Shown piece by piece: positions 1-8,617 of a DNA stretch of 64,000 nt. The stretch is from Planctomycetota bacterium (GTDB lineage Bacteria; Planctomycetota; UBA8742; UBA2392): contig JAGQRH010000005.1 in assembly GCA_020425605.1 (NCBI GenBank), positions 1-64,000 of the forward strand, given 5' to 3'. The notes below the pieces were generated by a model, which was not told the origin of the DNA, did no database searches, and saw only the letters and a list, made by a program, of their open reading frames with translations. Position 1 is the stretch's first letter; each line of letters begins with the position of its first letter. The translations under genes were made by a program, and so were the position numbers.

Positions 1-1073
1 ATCATGACGTTCAGGTCCATCTGTCCGGCCATCGCGCAAAGGTAGACCGTGTGGTCGTTGCCGAGCACCTGGTATAGCAGCTGGTTCATGGCCTCAGGAT
101 TCGACGGGTTGATCTTGCCCGGCATGATGCTGCTGCCCGGCTGAATCGGCTTGAGGCGGAATTCGTCGAGGCCCGTCGTCGGCCCGCACGAAAGCAACCG
201 CACATCGTTCGTGATGCGCGTCAGCTCAACGGCCATAGTACGGATTGCCGCACTGAAGTTGCTGAATGCCCAGCGGCTGTTTACGGCCTCAAACGGGTCT
301 TCCGGCTCGCGTACCTTCAGCCCTGTGAACTTGCGGATGTACTCAAAGGCCTTGGCGCGGTAGCCGTCGGCCGTGTTGAGACCGCTGCCGATGGCGCTTC
401 CGCCCAGCGCAAGCTCAAGCAGCTTGTCGGCCGCCTGCTGCAGGTTCTCGCGCACATGCCGCACGCAGTTTCGCCAGCTCATGAACTCCTGGCCGAGAGT
501 GATGGGTACTGCGTCCTGAAGGTGCGTGCGCCCGGACTTGATCACATCTTTCCACTCTTTGCCCTTGGCCTCGCAGGCGTCCTGCACGGCCTTCAAGCCG
601 GCGTCGAGGCGCGGCATGGCAAGCAAGGCGGAGAGGTGCAGATTAGTCGGGATGGTGTCGTTGGTGCTCTGGCCGTAATTCACGTGGTCGTTTGGGCTGA
701 TCTTGATACTGGTGTCGAACTGCATGCCACGGTTGGCGAGCACCTCATTCATGTTCATGTGGATGCTGGTGCCGGCGCCGGCCTGGAACACGTCGATCAC
801 GAAGTGCTCGTGATGCTTGCCGTCTAGAATCTCGTCGGCGGCCTTGGCGATGGCGTCGGCAATCTTCTTCTCCAACACGCCGCAATCGGCATTGGCCAGC
901 GCACTTGCCTTCTTCTGATGTGCGTAGGCGCGGATGAAGTCCGGCAGAGACTGGCCGGTCATGCCACTGACCGGGAAGTTGATCAAGGACCGCGCAGTGG
1001 ATGCACCGTAGAGAGCATCCTTCGGCACCTGCATCTCGCCCATTGAGTCTTTTTCGATTCGCATTTCGGTCAT
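1..1073 (-). CDS. Aspartase/fumarase superfamily lyase, aspartase-like (3' end cut by window edge)
   Basis: The 357 visible residues start at the ATG at 1073 and run off the window, so the C-terminal part is missing. The superfamily signature GSSIMPGKINPSNPE is present, as are GAGTSIHMNMNE, QSTNDTIPT and GRTHLQDAVPITLGQ. These enzymes remove fumarate from a substrate by anti-elimination: aspartate to fumarate plus ammonia, or malate to fumarate. The NPxxPExxNQ stretch and the AGQMDLNVM segment look more like AspA than FumC, but several other positions fit either, so the substrate is not settled. Divergent from efp across a 200-base gap. Confidence 0.9.
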   Translation of the reverse strand, partial: MTEMRIEKDSMGEMQVPKDALYGASTARSLINFPVSGMTGQSLPDFIRAYAHQKKASALANADCGVLEKKIADAIAKAADEILDGKHHEHFVIDVFQAGAGTSIHMNMNEVLANRGMQFDTSIKISPNDHVNYGQSTNDTIPTNLHLSALLAMPRLDAGLKAVQDACEAKGKEWKDVIKSGRTHLQDAVPITLGQEFMSWRNCVRHVRENLQQAADKLLELALGGSAIGSGLNTADGYRAKAFEYIRKFTGLKVREPEDPFEAVNSRWAFSNFSAAIRTMAVELTRITNDVRLLSCGPTTGLDEFRLKPIQPGSSIMPGKINPSNPEAMNQLLYQVLGNDHTVYLCAMAGQMDLNVM

Positions 1074-1273
1074 TGTCGTACTCCCAAGGCCATGCGCACC
1101 TGTTTAGCAGGATGCTCGCCGTGCTTCCACACGGATGGTTGGTCCCGCTTGAGTTCAAGCCGTACCTGAGGGTCGACTGTTCGCCTGGCAGAGCAAAACC
1201 GGCTGGTCCCCTCGTTGACAGCGCGGGCCGGGGCCGCTATTCCTAGCGCTTCGTTCAACGGTGGAGAATTGCG

Positions 1274-1837
1274 GTGCTCAAGGCGACGGATCTGCGTAAG
1301 GGCAAGGTCATCAAGATGGATGGCAAGCTCGTGCGTATCAGCGATTTCCAGCACATCACACCAGGCAACTGGCGCGGCATCGTGCAGATCAAATACAAAG
1401 ACATCATCACCGGCGTCGGCAGCCAGAGGCGGATTCGCCCGGAAGACAAGTTCGAGGACGTATATCTCGATCAGCGCAAAATGCAGTACCTGTACAAGCA
1501 GGCCGACAAGTACGTCTTCATGGACACCGAGACGTATGAGCAACCGGAATTGACTGAGGATGTCGTCGGTGATGCCTCGAACTATCTGCGCGAAAACGAC
1601 GAGTGCACGATCCTGTTCTACGAGGGAGCCGTCGTATCGCTTGAATTGCCGCCAAACGTCACGCTCACGGTTGAGTACACGGAGCCCGGAGTAAAGGGTG
1701 ACACCGTCCAGAACGTGACCAAGCCGGCAAAGCTTGAGACCGGGCTTGAGGTAAAGGTTCCAAACCACATCAACATCGGTGACCGAGTGAAGATTGACAC
1801 GCGCACCGGTGATTTTGTTGAGCGAGATAACAGCTAG
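1274..1837 (+). CDS. efp: Translation elongation factor P
   Basis: 187 residues, the normal EF-P length, with the three beta-barrel layout (KOW-like N-domain, central and C-terminal OB domains). EF-P enters the ribosomal E site and relieves stalling at polyproline stretches. The C-domain motif PGVKGDTVQNVTKPAKLETG is typical. The start is GTG at 1274, preceded by GGAG at 1263-1266. The domain I tip loop reads ITPGNWRG, so the position that is Lys34 in E. coli and is beta-lysylated there (Arg, rhamnosylated, in Pseudomonas) is Asn32. No modification enzyme gene (epmA, earP) is in the window. A strong terminator follows at 1860. Confidence 0.97.
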   Translation: MLKATDLRKGKVIKMDGKLVRISDFQHITPGNWRGIVQIKYKDIITGVGSQRRIRPEDKFEDVYLDQRKMQYLYKQADKYVFMDTETYEQPELTEDVVGDASNYLRENDECTILFYEGAVVSLELPPNVTLTVEYTEPGVKGDTVQNVTKPAKLETGLEVKVPNHINIGDRVKIDTRTGDFVERDNS

Positions 1838-1859
1838 CGCGGCCACGAGAAGAGTCTTC

Positions 1860-1889
1860 GAGGCGGCGCTTATGCGCCGCCTCTTCTGT
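1860..1889 (+). terminator. Rho-independent terminator after efp
   Basis: A perfect 10-bp GC-rich stem (1860-1869 with 1874-1883) closes a TTAT loop and is followed by a T-rich run. It sits 22 bases after the efp stop, so efp is probably a single-gene transcript. Confidence 0.85.
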
Positions 1890-1962
1890 TTCGGCGGCTC
1901 GATCAAGGGTGGCCCGCGTACACGGTGGTGCGGTGGACCAGCAGGGCAGGCAGGAACATGTC

Positions 1963-3327
1963 ATGCCGACAGCGCTTGAAACATCCGAGACGCAGCAGCC
2001 CGCCGCCGACAAAACGGCCGGGCGGGGCTTTCGCGTGTCGCACGGAATTGAGGCGCTGACGTTTAGAAGGGCCGCATTCGCCAGTGCCATGGAGGGCATG
2101 ACCAACGGCATGCTGAGTCTAAACGCCTACGTCGCGCTGAAGGCGTTGGGCGGTGAGCGGGCAGGCTACGAAGCCGAGCTTGCAACGCTTGTGACCATGC
2201 TGCCGTCCGTCGCGATGTTGTTCGCGAGTGCCTACAACGCGGGCGGAACCGTGCGCCGACGCAGGGGCTATTTCCTGTTTGCCGCGGTGTTTGGGCGAAT
2301 GGTGTTTGCCGCTGTCCCACTGATCGTGCTGCTGCCGGGGCTCGTGTCGCCTTTTGCGTTCGTCGGGCTGATTGCGTTTTCGTCACTGATCTGCGCGGGC
2401 GTGCCCCCGGCGTTGAACCAGGTGTGGGGCGCCAACTACGTGCAGGCGTCGCGGGGAAAGCGATTCGCGTGGATCAGCTCAGTCGGCATGTTCATGGTCA
2501 TGGTGGCGTCGTGGCTGGCTGGCGAATTCCTGGACGGTTCCGCGCTTGTCCGTGGCGTGGCGAATTACCAGTTGCTCTATCCGGCCGCCGGCGTGTGTGG
2601 GGCGCTGGCTCTGGTCACTTTCTACAGCATCCGCGTGAGGTATGCGGCGGCCATTGAAGTGGCGGAGGCCCGTGATGCCAAACCGCTGCAGCGCCTTGGC
2701 AGGGCGTATGTTCGGGCGTTTCGCCTATTGAAGCGGGACCGCAATTTCCGGACGTATGAAATCGGCTTCTTCCTTTATGGCGTCGCGTTCATGATGCTTG
2801 CGCCGGCGGTGCCTGTGCTGTTTTCGCGCTACCTGCATGCGGACTACGCCGACTTCTCGCGCGCCACCGTGGTTACGTTGCAGTGCACCCTGATGCTGGT
2901 TGTTCCTTTTGTGGCCTGGTTTGCAAAAGGCAGACGCGTGACGATCGTGACGGCTTCGGCCTATCTGGTGCTGATCGGTTATCCGGCGGTCTTGGGCGTT
3001 ACGGCCGCCACGGGGCAGATGGCTTTCGCATACGGCGCGTTCGTGGTGTACGGAATTGCCATGAGTGGCGTCCACTACGTTTGGAATCTGGGCCCGGTCA
3101 GCTTTGCAAAGGGCGGAAACCCGCTGCCGTACACGTCTACGCATACTTCGCTTGTCGGCGCGCGCGCCCTGGTTGGCTTTCCGCTCAGTTACGTGCTGAT
3201 GAAGTTATTCCCCGACACGATGTGGCCGATTTTCATAGGCTCGTCGGTTCTACTGCTGATTGCCGCAATGATCATGCTTCGACTCGATCGGCGCATGGTA
3301 GGACAAGGGCTTCAACAGTTCGCCTGA
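1963..3327 (+). CDS. MFS-type integral membrane transporter, substrate unknown
   Basis: 454 residues with about 12 hydrophobic segments spread along the chain, a hydrophilic N-terminus and a charged central loop (near residues 230-260), the layout of a major facilitator. The ATG at 1963 is preferred because AGGA lies at 1952-1955; an in-frame upstream start at 1909 would add 18 poorly conserved-looking residues. No substrate-specific motif is recognised, and the neighbours (efp, a lipoprotein) do not suggest a substrate. The gene ends at a shared bidirectional terminator. Confidence 0.8.
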   Translation: MPTALETSETQQPAADKTAGRGFRVSHGIEALTFRRAAFASAMEGMTNGMLSLNAYVALKALGGERAGYEAELATLVTMLPSVAMLFASAYNAGGTVRRRRGYFLFAAVFGRMVFAAVPLIVLLPGLVSPFAFVGLIAFSSLICAGVPPALNQVWGANYVQASRGKRFAWISSVGMFMVMVASWLAGEFLDGSALVRGVANYQLLYPAAGVCGALALVTFYSIRVRYAAAIEVAEARDAKPLQRLGRAYVRAFRLLKRDRNFRTYEIGFFLYGVAFMMLAPAVPVLFSRYLHADYADFSRATVVTLQCTLMLVVPFVAWFAKGRRVTIVTASAYLVLIGYPAVLGVTAATGQMAFAYGAFVVYGIAMSGVHYVWNLGPVSFAKGGNPLPYTSTHTSLVGARALVGFPLSYVLMKLFPDTMWPIFIGSSVLLLIAAMIMLRLDRRMVGQGLQQFA

Positions 3328-3332
3328 ATACA

Positions 3333-3359
3333 AACGGGACGCCGTTTAGGCGTCCCGTT
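3333..3359. terminator. Bidirectional terminator between convergent genes
   Basis: A perfect 11-bp inverted repeat (3333-3343 with 3349-3359) around a 5-base GTTTA loop fills the 48-base gap between the MFS gene and the convergent lipoprotein gene. T-tracts are weak on both sides. Confidence 0.75.
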
Positions 3360-3375
3360 GAGTCTGCATGCTGCC

Positions 3376-4299
3376 TTAGTCCTGTTTGCTGGGATGCTCC
3401 TGCTGATACTTCTGCAGGCGTTCCATGTACAGCGCTCCGAACGGGTCACCGTCGCCGACTTCGAAGTCGGTCCAGTCTTCGTGCGCGGCCGTGAGCTTCT
3501 TCTGGTCGGCGGGGCTGAGGATACGGCCGATGTCTTCCTTGTTCCGGGCCTTGATGTCGTTGATGGCATCCATGTAGGTGCGACCTTCGATATCGCCCGG
3601 AACTTTTTTTGCGGCCAACTCGAGAAAGATCGCCGTTGCATCTGACTGCTTGGCATCACCGTTCTGAATCTTGATCATTGTATCGATCAGCTCTTCTGCG
3701 AGGACTCGGCCGTCTTCCGTTGGAACTTCGAGCGTCTCGAGGATTTGTTGTTTTGAGTCGATGATGGCCTGCTTGATCTGGTCCTTCTCGCCCTGGCTGA
3801 CCTGAAGGCGATCCAGAGCCTGCGCCAGGTTCTTGGTGGGGGCATTCTCGGCCTGTTGCTTGGCGAGCGCAGCGGCGAGGGCTTCGGGGTCCACTTCGCC
3901 GGTGCCGGCCTTGGCGACTTCCGCGCGGGCGGCCTCTACGGCTTTCTCTTCAACTCCGTCGATCTTCTTGCCTAAAGCATCCACCTTCGCTGCCAGATCG
4001 TCAGTGGGTGCGCTTTCGACTTCACCGAGACGGTTCTCGAGTTGCTTGATTCGGTCGGCAACGGGAGTGCCCGGTTTTCCATCTTCGCCGGGCAATGTGC
4101 CAATCTGTTTCTTCAGATCCGCGATGTCGGCACGCATGGTGTCGCGCTCGCTCGCCCAGCGATCATTCGCATCGTCAAAGCGCTTCTGCTGCGCCGTCAG
4201 GTCACCGCGAAGCTTCTCAGTCTCCGCAGAGTTGTCCTGGCAGCCGCCAAGCACCACGGCCGCGAGCAGTACTCCAACCAGTGGCATCAATCCCTTCAT
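3376..4299 (-). CDS. Coiled-coil lipoprotein of unknown function
   Basis: 307 residues. Residues 1-20 are a lipoprotein signal with the lipobox LGGC (Cys20 would be lipidated). A heptad-rich region rich in Glu, Lys and Gln follows (about 25-180), then a compact alpha-helical C-terminal part. The C-terminal stretch ILSPADQKKLTAAHEDW faintly recalls the L[ST]PxQ patterns of periplasmic Spy/heavy-metal-resistance helical proteins, but this is not enough to name a family. It lies 63 bases downstream of the TPR-cyclophilin gene on the same strand, so the two may be cotranscribed. Confidence 0.75.
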   Translation of the reverse strand: MKGLMPLVGVLLAAVVLGGCQDNSAETEKLRGDLTAQQKRFDDANDRWASERDTMRADIADLKKQIGTLPGEDGKPGTPVADRIKQLENRLGEVESAPTDDLAAKVDALGKKIDGVEEKAVEAARAEVAKAGTGEVDPEALAAALAKQQAENAPTKNLAQALDRLQVSQGEKDQIKQAIIDSKQQILETLEVPTEDGRVLAEELIDTMIKIQNGDAKQSDATAIFLELAAKKVPGDIEGRTYMDAINDIKARNKEDIGRILSPADQKKLTAAHEDWTDFEVGDGDPFGALYMERLQKYQQEHPSKQD

Positions 4300-4362
4300 G
4301 GCTTCTCCCTGCCTTGCGATTAGGTTGTTCCTGCCATGATTGTCACTTCCCGGCTGCTGATT

Positions 4363-6282
4363 TCATTCCTTGAGTGTTTCAGGCTTGTACTCGTGCTCGC
4401 GGAGGTTTTCGGCGCGGACTGTCTTCATCTTGGCGCCGACGCGCAACCTGTCGACAATTTCCATGCCATCGATTACACGCCCAACTACGACATACTTGCC
4501 GCTGAGATTGATCACGTCAGGGCTGTTTGAGACGCAGATGTAGAACTGGCTGCCCTGGCTGTCCGGATGGTTGCTCCGCGCCATTGCGACGGTTCCGCGG
4601 AAGTGGTTTCGCCTGCTGATTTCCGATTTGAGGCGATAGCCGGGGCCGCCGGTGCCGTCGCCGTTTGGATCACCGCCCTGGATCATGAAGTCCTGCACGA
4701 ACCGGTGGAATGTCAGCCCGTCGTAGAACTTCTTCTGTGCGAGGTTCACCAGGGAAGCAACGGTATTCGGGGCATCGTCCTCAAACAGCTCAATCACGAT
4801 CTTGCCCGCCTCGGTTTCAAGCACGAGGTGGGGGTTCGTCTTCTTGGCGTCCTCTTCGCGATACTTCAGCTCATCTTCCCACTGCTCGGCGGCCTGACGC
4901 TGAAACTGAAGAAGCTGCTGTATCGTATTGAACTGGCTTACGTTCAGGTTCTTCGCTTCGTCCTTGATCAGGGCTGAATAGATCTCGACGGCGTTTTTCG
5001 AATCTCCCTGCCGCGCGGCGAGAGCCGCACGCTGAAAGGCGTAGTCAATCCGGAAGCCTTCGTCGTTCAGAAGCTCGGGGTGTTCGTCGACAAACTTGAA
5101 TTGCTTGGACGCTTCTTCCGGGTTCCCTGCACTGATGCAGCGCTGCGCCCATTGAAGGCGCATGTAGCCCTCTGTAGCCGGACGATTCGCGCAGAGCTCC
5201 GATGCAAAGACTACATTCGCGTACTCGGCTGCCTTGTCGAATTCTCCATCGCCCAGCAGGTTGCTCAGGTAATCGAGATGTGCGCTGCTCTGTCCCGGGC
5301 ACGCATCGATGTAGGCCGTCTCAAACTTGACGTAGTCGGTATCCACGCCCGGCAAGCCGCGCTGACGGGCGGTCAGAGAGAGCAGGTAGGAAAGGTAATG
5401 CGGCCAGACTTCCGTCGGATGTGACTCGATGCGCTCGGCCAGACTTTCCATCACACCAGCGTAGTCCTTGACGGCGAACTTGGCTTCGATGCCGCGCATG
5501 GCGTCGTAGCGTTCCTTCTCGGCCTTGATCAATTCGTCGCGCGGGTTTTCGTCCTCGTCGTCAACTTCCGGCAACTTGGCAAACTCGAAGCTGAGCAGCG
5601 ACTTCGGGGTTTTGCCCGGGTTCTGCACATCCAATCCCGACGGGTACACGAGCGTTGCCGCTTCATTGCCCATCACCAGCCCGGCATGCCAGGTCTCGGC
5701 AAGCGAAGTGGGCGAGTTGCCGGGAATCAGGACATACCTCAGGTCGATCCAGATGGATGCGGTCCAATGGTCCCAGAACTTGATGTCAGAGGTTCCGACG
5801 AACGAGGGTTCGCCCTGAAGCCGGAGTGGCTCATCCTTGTTCTTGTCGTAGGACATCTCGATGCGGTAGGGCGGGAAGGAGCCTCGCCCATCCGGCAGCC
5901 AGATCGGGTTGGGATAGAAGAACAAGTGACGCCCGTGCAGCCCATCTACGCTAAGGATCAGGTCCACGCAGCTGCCGCGGCTACGCTGGCCATCGCCTGC
6001 GCTGTATGGAAGGCGAACGTCAACGTCCACACGCAACATGTCGTTCTGGCGCACAAACCTGGCGTAGCCCGCACCCCGCTCAAAGGGGATGGTGTATTGA
6101 CCATAAGGCAGTTCCGCCTCAGGCTCTGCTTCGCCGTCGGGTTTCTCAGCTGAATCGTCGGCTTTGGGCGCATCCTGAGCAATGCCGGTCTGGACGCCGG
6201 ATTCGTTGCCACCAGCCAGGATCCAGCCAACCAGGATTGCAGCAAGAACCGCCAGCAACCCGCCTGCGAGTGCTTTCCTCAC
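4363..6282 (-). CDS. Secreted or membrane-anchored TPR protein with C-terminal cyclophilin-type prolyl isomerase
   Basis: 639 residues. An N-terminal hydrophobic segment (about 4-24) is a signal peptide or anchor, followed by an acidic linker. Residues about 50-220 form a beta-rich domain I cannot name. An alpha-helical repeat region like TPR spans about 250-480. A cyclophilin domain occupies about 485-625, with LTFHRFVQDFMIQGGDPNGD and QGSQFYICV, the conserved PPIase core including the catalytic Arg in FHRF. It should catalyse cis-trans isomerisation of prolyl bonds in the periplasm. The order TPR then PPIase in one exported chain suggests a folding helper that docks on a partner. Confidence 0.88.
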   Translation of the reverse strand: MRKALAGGLLAVLAAILVGWILAGGNESGVQTGIAQDAPKADDSAEKPDGEAEPEAELPYGQYTIPFERGAGYARFVRQNDMLRVDVDVRLPYSAGDGQRSRGSCVDLILSVDGLHGRHLFFYPNPIWLPDGRGSFPPYRIEMSYDKNKDEPLRLQGEPSFVGTSDIKFWDHWTASIWIDLRYVLIPGNSPTSLAETWHAGLVMGNEAATLVYPSGLDVQNPGKTPKSLLSFEFAKLPEVDDEDENPRDELIKAEKERYDAMRGIEAKFAVKDYAGVMESLAERIESHPTEVWPHYLSYLLSLTARQRGLPGVDTDYVKFETAYIDACPGQSSAHLDYLSNLLGDGEFDKAAEYANVVFASELCANRPATEGYMRLQWAQRCISAGNPEEASKQFKFVDEHPELLNDEGFRIDYAFQRAALAARQGDSKNAVEIYSALIKDEAKNLNVSQFNTIQQLLQFQRQAAEQWEDELKYREEDAKKTNPHLVLETEAGKIVIELFEDDAPNTVASLVNLAQKKFYDGLTFHRFVQDFMIQGGDPNGDGTGGPGYRLKSEISRRNHFRGTVAMARSNHPDSQGSQFYICVSNSPDVINLSGKYVVVGRVIDGMEIVDRLRVGAKMKTVRAENLREHEYKPETLKE

Positions 6283-6331
6283 AACTACCTCCTCAGTGCC
6301 CTCTACCTCAGTTTAACTTGCGGAATTGCCG

Positions 6332-6348
6332 CCGTAACCCATTTACGG
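6332..6348. promoter_or_regulatory. Candidate operator: inverted repeat upstream of accBC
   Basis: CCGTAA (6332-6337) and TTACGG (6343-6348) form a perfect 6-bp inverted repeat with a 5-base spacer, in the 185-base divergent gap between the PPIase gene and accB. Position and symmetry fit a repressor site, but no known regulator motif is matched and such a short repeat can occur by chance. Confidence 0.25.
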
Positions 6349-6467
6349 GTTGGTACTTGTTTCCGGGACGTTGAATCGCTAGTTTTCCGGATTCAATGAC
6401 TCGGTCGTGGAGACCGACGCGGAGAGAGTGGATCCCCTCGTGTCGGGTGCCTGGCGGAGAAGTACAA

Positions 6468-6920
6468 ATGGATATGGATGAACTCCATCAGCTCATCGAG
6501 CTGATGAACGACAACGAGTTGCTTGAACTCGAGCTTGTCGAAGACAGCAAGAAGATTCGGCTGAAGAAGAAGTACGACGGCGGTCCCCGCGTAATTGCGG
6601 CACCTATGGCCGCGGGCCCGGTTGCGCAAGCGCCTGTGGCTGCGGCGGCTGCTCCTGTCGAGAGCGGGCCACCTGCCGGCACGGTAACGATCAAGAGCCC
6701 GATGGTTGGGACCTTCTACCGGTCCAGCAACCCTGAGTCGCCGGCTTACTGCGAAGAGGGCGACCAGGTCAGCCCCGACACGACGGTCTGCATTGTTGAG
6801 GCCATGAAGGTCTTCAACGAGATCAAGGCCGAGTTGGAAGGCACCATCGTCAGCATCCTCGTGGAAAACGGGCAAACGGTCGAATACGGCCAACCCATGT
6901 TCCTCGTCAAGCCGAGCTAG
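6468..6920 (+). CDS. accB: Biotin carboxyl carrier protein of acetyl-CoA carboxylase
   Basis: 150 residues. The N-terminal helical part (MDMDELHQLIELM) is typical of AccB. An Ala/Pro-rich flexible linker covers about 45-70, and the biotinyl domain ends the protein with EAMKVFNE, biotin being attached to Lys114. The protein carries the carboxybiotin between AccC and the carboxyltransferase in the first step of fatty acid synthesis. The ATG at 6468 has GGAGA at 6456-6460; an upstream in-frame start at 6396 lacks this. Six bases separate it from accC, so the two form an operon. Confidence 0.97.
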   Translation: MDMDELHQLIELMNDNELLELELVEDSKKIRLKKKYDGGPRVIAAPMAAGPVAQAPVAAAAAPVESGPPAGTVTIKSPMVGTFYRSSNPESPAYCEEGDQVSPDTTVCIVEAMKVFNEIKAELEGTIVSILVENGQTVEYGQPMFLVKPS

Positions 6921-6926
6921 GTCGTC

Positions 6927-8273
6927 ATGTTTTCCAAGATCCTGATCGCTAACCGGGGCGAGATTGCCCTGCGAATCATCCGCGCCTGCCGCGAGATGGG
7001 TATCCGTTCCGTCTGCGTCTACAGCGAAGCAGACAAGGATGGCCCATGGCTTGAGTTGGCCGACGAGACGTACTGCATTGGTCCGCCGCCCAGTGCCAAG
7101 AGCTACCTGGACATCTCCCGCATCATGGCGACCGCGGAGATCGCTGACGTAGATGCGATCCACCCCGGCTACGGGTTCCTGGCTGAAAACGCTCACTTCG
7201 CCGAAGTGTGCCAAAGCAGCGGAATTGCGTTCATTGGCCCGTCGCCCGAGGCGATTCGCCTGTTGGGCAACAAGGCCAGCGCCCGCGACCTTGCCGTGCG
7301 GTCGAAAGTTCCGCTGTTGCCCGGCACCAAAGACCTCGTCGAAGATGACAAAGAGGCGATCGAAATTGCCAACGATATTGGCTACCCGGTGATCGTGAAG
7401 GCTGCGGCGGGCGGTGGTGGTCGCGGCATGCGCGTCGCCCATAACGAGATCGCCCTGGTGAACGGTTTCCTGCAGGCAAAGAGTGAGGCGGCGACCGCGT
7501 TCAAGGATGACGGCGTCTACATCGAGAAGTACCTCGAACGCCCACGACACGTTGAAATCCAGATCATCAGCGACAGCCACGGCAACTACGTCTATTGCGG
7601 CGAGCGAGATTGCAGCTTGCAGCGTCGCCACCAGAAACTGGTCGAGGAAGCCCCGAGCCCGGTCATGACGCCGGAGCTGCGCGAGAAGATGGGCGAGACG
7701 GCCGTGCGCCTCTGCAAGGCGGCGGACTACGTAACGGCCGGCACGGTTGAATTCCTGCTCGATAAGAAGGGGAACTTCTACTTCATGGAAGTGAATACCC
7801 GCATCCAGGTCGAGCACCCCGTGTCAGAGCTGGTGACGCGCACGGATCTGATCCGTGCACAGATCATGGCCGCGGCGGGCGAAAAGCTGCCGTTCAGCCA
7901 GGAAGACGTTGAAGTACGCGGCCATGCCATCGAAGTTCGCATCAACGCCGAGGACCCGGACAACGGATTCCGCCCCTGCCCCGGGCGCATCACCGACCTT
8001 TTCGTGCCCGGCGGCCCGGGCGTTCGTTGGGACAGCCATATCAAACCCGGATACATGGTCCCGCCGACATACGACAGCATGGTTGCCAAATTGCTCGTAT
8101 TTGCCGACGACCGGCCTAGGGCGATTGCCCGTATGCGCCGTGCGCTTGGTGAGCTGAAGATTGAGGGCATCAAGACCACAGCCCCGCTGCACCAGCGCAT
8201 CATGAACGACGCCCAGTTCATCAAGGGTGACGTCGACACGGGCTACATCGAGAACGTGTTGCTGGCCAAGTAA
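6927..8273 (+). CDS. accC: Biotin carboxylase subunit of acetyl-CoA carboxylase
   Basis: 448 residues, the family length. It has the N-terminal domain beginning MFSKILIANRGEIALRI, the glycine-rich ATP-grasp loop KAAAGGGGRGMR, and the active-site segment MEVNTRIQVEHPVSE. It carboxylates biotin on AccB using ATP and bicarbonate. Cotranscribed with accB. accA and accD are not in the window, as is common where the carboxyltransferase genes are unlinked. Confidence 0.98.
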   Translation: MFSKILIANRGEIALRIIRACREMGIRSVCVYSEADKDGPWLELADETYCIGPPPSAKSYLDISRIMATAEIADVDAIHPGYGFLAENAHFAEVCQSSGIAFIGPSPEAIRLLGNKASARDLAVRSKVPLLPGTKDLVEDDKEAIEIANDIGYPVIVKAAAGGGGRGMRVAHNEIALVNGFLQAKSEAATAFKDDGVYIEKYLERPRHVEIQIISDSHGNYVYCGERDCSLQRRHQKLVEEAPSPVMTPELREKMGETAVRLCKAADYVTAGTVEFLLDKKGNFYFMEVNTRIQVEHPVSELVTRTDLIRAQIMAAAGEKLPFSQEDVEVRGHAIEVRINAEDPDNGFRPCPGRITDLFVPGGPGVRWDSHIKPGYMVPPTYDSMVAKLLVFADDRPRAIARMRRALGELKIEGIKTTAPLHQRIMNDAQFIKGDVDTGYIENVLLAK

Positions 8274-8371
8274 GGCGTTCTATCCCGCTGAAATCGCCCG
8301 CGCTTGCTCCGGAATAAGGGGCATTGGAAGGCTGTTGTATTTGCGAGAGGCGACAGGAAAGCGAGGGCCCC

Positions 8372-8554
8372 ATGTTCTTCTTTGATCTGGCAATTTATCT
8401 GGTGGTGGGCGCCGCTGTTCTGGCGCTTGGTGTCGGTACGGTTTCGATCGTGAGCGGCTTCCTGCGGCCAGTGAAGCCAATGTACGTCGAAGGCGATTGC
8501 CGCGACACGACCTTGGTGCTGCACGGGGAAGGCCCCCGCCGCGATTGTGAGTAA
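8372..8554 (+). CDS. Small single-pass membrane protein, unknown
   Basis: 60 residues starting at the ATG at 8372, with purine-rich AGGAAAGCGAGGG just upstream. Residues about 4-28 form one transmembrane helix; the rest is short and polar, with two cysteines near the end (Cys45 and Cys59 by count). It follows accC by 98 bases and is closed by a strong terminator, so it is probably the last gene of the accBC transcript. No family is recognised. Confidence 0.55.
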   Translation: MFFFDLAIYLVVGAAVLALGVGTVSIVSGFLRPVKPMYVEGDCRDTTLVLHGEGPRRDCE

Positions 8555-8588
8555 TGGATGTCGGCGGTCGCGCGATACGCCGATTCCG

Positions 8589-8615
8589 GGGCGGCCTGCG
8601 TCAGGCCGCCCTTTT
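8589..8615 (+). terminator. Strong Rho-independent terminator ending the accBC transcript
   Basis: A perfect 10-bp stem (8589-8598 with 8602-8611) with a 3-base CGT loop, followed directly by TTTT. The convergent radical SAM gene stops at 8618, so the hairpin may act on both strands. Confidence 0.88.
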
Positions 8616-8617
8616 CG

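Noticed and set aside
6393..7817. Minus-strand open frame of 474 codons
   Set aside because: Antisense to accB and accC. Both sense genes are complete and conserved.
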